Shown here: piece by piece, positions 22,589 through 22,589 of the stretch | Layout: each line of letters starts with the position of its first letter | Position numbering within the stretch: the stretch's first letter is position 1 | NCBI GenBank assembly: GCA_030592625.1 | Contig: JAUVIY010000006.1 | Span: 1 to 22,589 of the forward strand | Direction: 5' to 3' | Length of the DNA: 22,589 nucleotides | Source of the DNA: Spirochaeta sp. | Lineage (GTDB): Bacteria; Spirochaetota; Spirochaetia; DSM-2461 | Program-made: the position numbers and the translations under genes | Notes under the pieces: generated by a model | Database searches by the model: none | What the model saw: only the letters and a program-made list of their open reading frames with translations | What the model was told of the DNA's origin: nothing

Positions 22589-22589
22589 A

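Noticed and set aside
22458..22589. The right-edge palindromes as a CRISPR array
   Set aside because: The three units differ in sequence, so there is no direct repeat, and the gaps of 10-11 bp are too short for spacers.
22458..22589. The right-edge palindromes as integron attC sites
   Set aside because: No GTTRRRY/RYYYAAC core pairs were found at the expected ends, and no integrase is visible.

Overview
The window is a bacterial chromosome segment. Most of it is GC-rich with dense, overlapping genes, but the first ~3.6 kb and the last ~130 bp are visibly more AT-rich. The gene content suggests an anaerobic or fermentative organism. An ankyrin protein with a secreted NADase-type glycan-binding-like tail, together with a D-ornithine fermentation operon, would fit a free-living member of the Spirochaetota. 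That assignment is an inference and no rRNA or marker gene is present to test it.

Layout. (1) 1-3573: a truncated RND efflux pump and a CGNR zinc-finger regulator on the minus strand, with a small antibiotic-biosynthesis-monooxygenase (ABM) family gene divergent on the plus strand. The divergent promoter holds three GGTTAG half-sites exactly 24 bp apart. A bidirectional terminator follows. (2) 3641-4276: a stand-alone corrinoid (B12-binding) methyl-carrier protein. (3) 4405-8579, minus strand: a tightly overlapping sugar operon of LacI regulator, D-lyxose/D-mannose isomerase, PfkB kinase and mannitol-1-phosphate-dehydrogenase-like enzyme. Its promoter has a perfect 16-bp palindrome on the start site. 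A Gfo/Idh/MocA oxidoreductase diverges from it. (4) 9850-11768: a SAM methyltransferase and an exported ankyrin-repeat protein. (5) 11998-21578: a TrmB-family regulator, then a seven-gene operon for oxidative ornithine fermentation: ord, ortA, ortB, oraS, oraE, a glmL-like mutase chaperone and an ornithine racemase. (6) 21689-22327: a site-2 (M50) protease. (7) 22458-22588: three different long palindromes, regularly spaced, running to the window edge.

How the ornithine genes work together: the racemase converts L- to D-ornithine. OraS/OraE (adenosylcobalamin plus PLP) moves the terminal amino group to give 2,4-diaminopentanoate. Ord oxidatively deaminates it to 2-amino-4-oxopentanoate, and OrtA/OrtB cleaves that with CoA to D-alanine and acetyl-CoA. 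The GlmL-like ATPase probably protects or reactivates the B12 mutase. Four of the six gene junctions are 4-bp ATGA overlaps, so translation is probably coupled.

The most notable observations are: (a) the racemase is a 600-residue fusion whose C-terminal ~235 residues look like an arginase/agmatinase-fold domain that has lost most of its metal ligands, a pseudo-ureohydrolase joined to the first enzyme of ornithine breakdown; (b) the array of three unrelated perfect or near-perfect palindromes at the right edge; (c) a ~20-bp intergenic motif present three times in this window.
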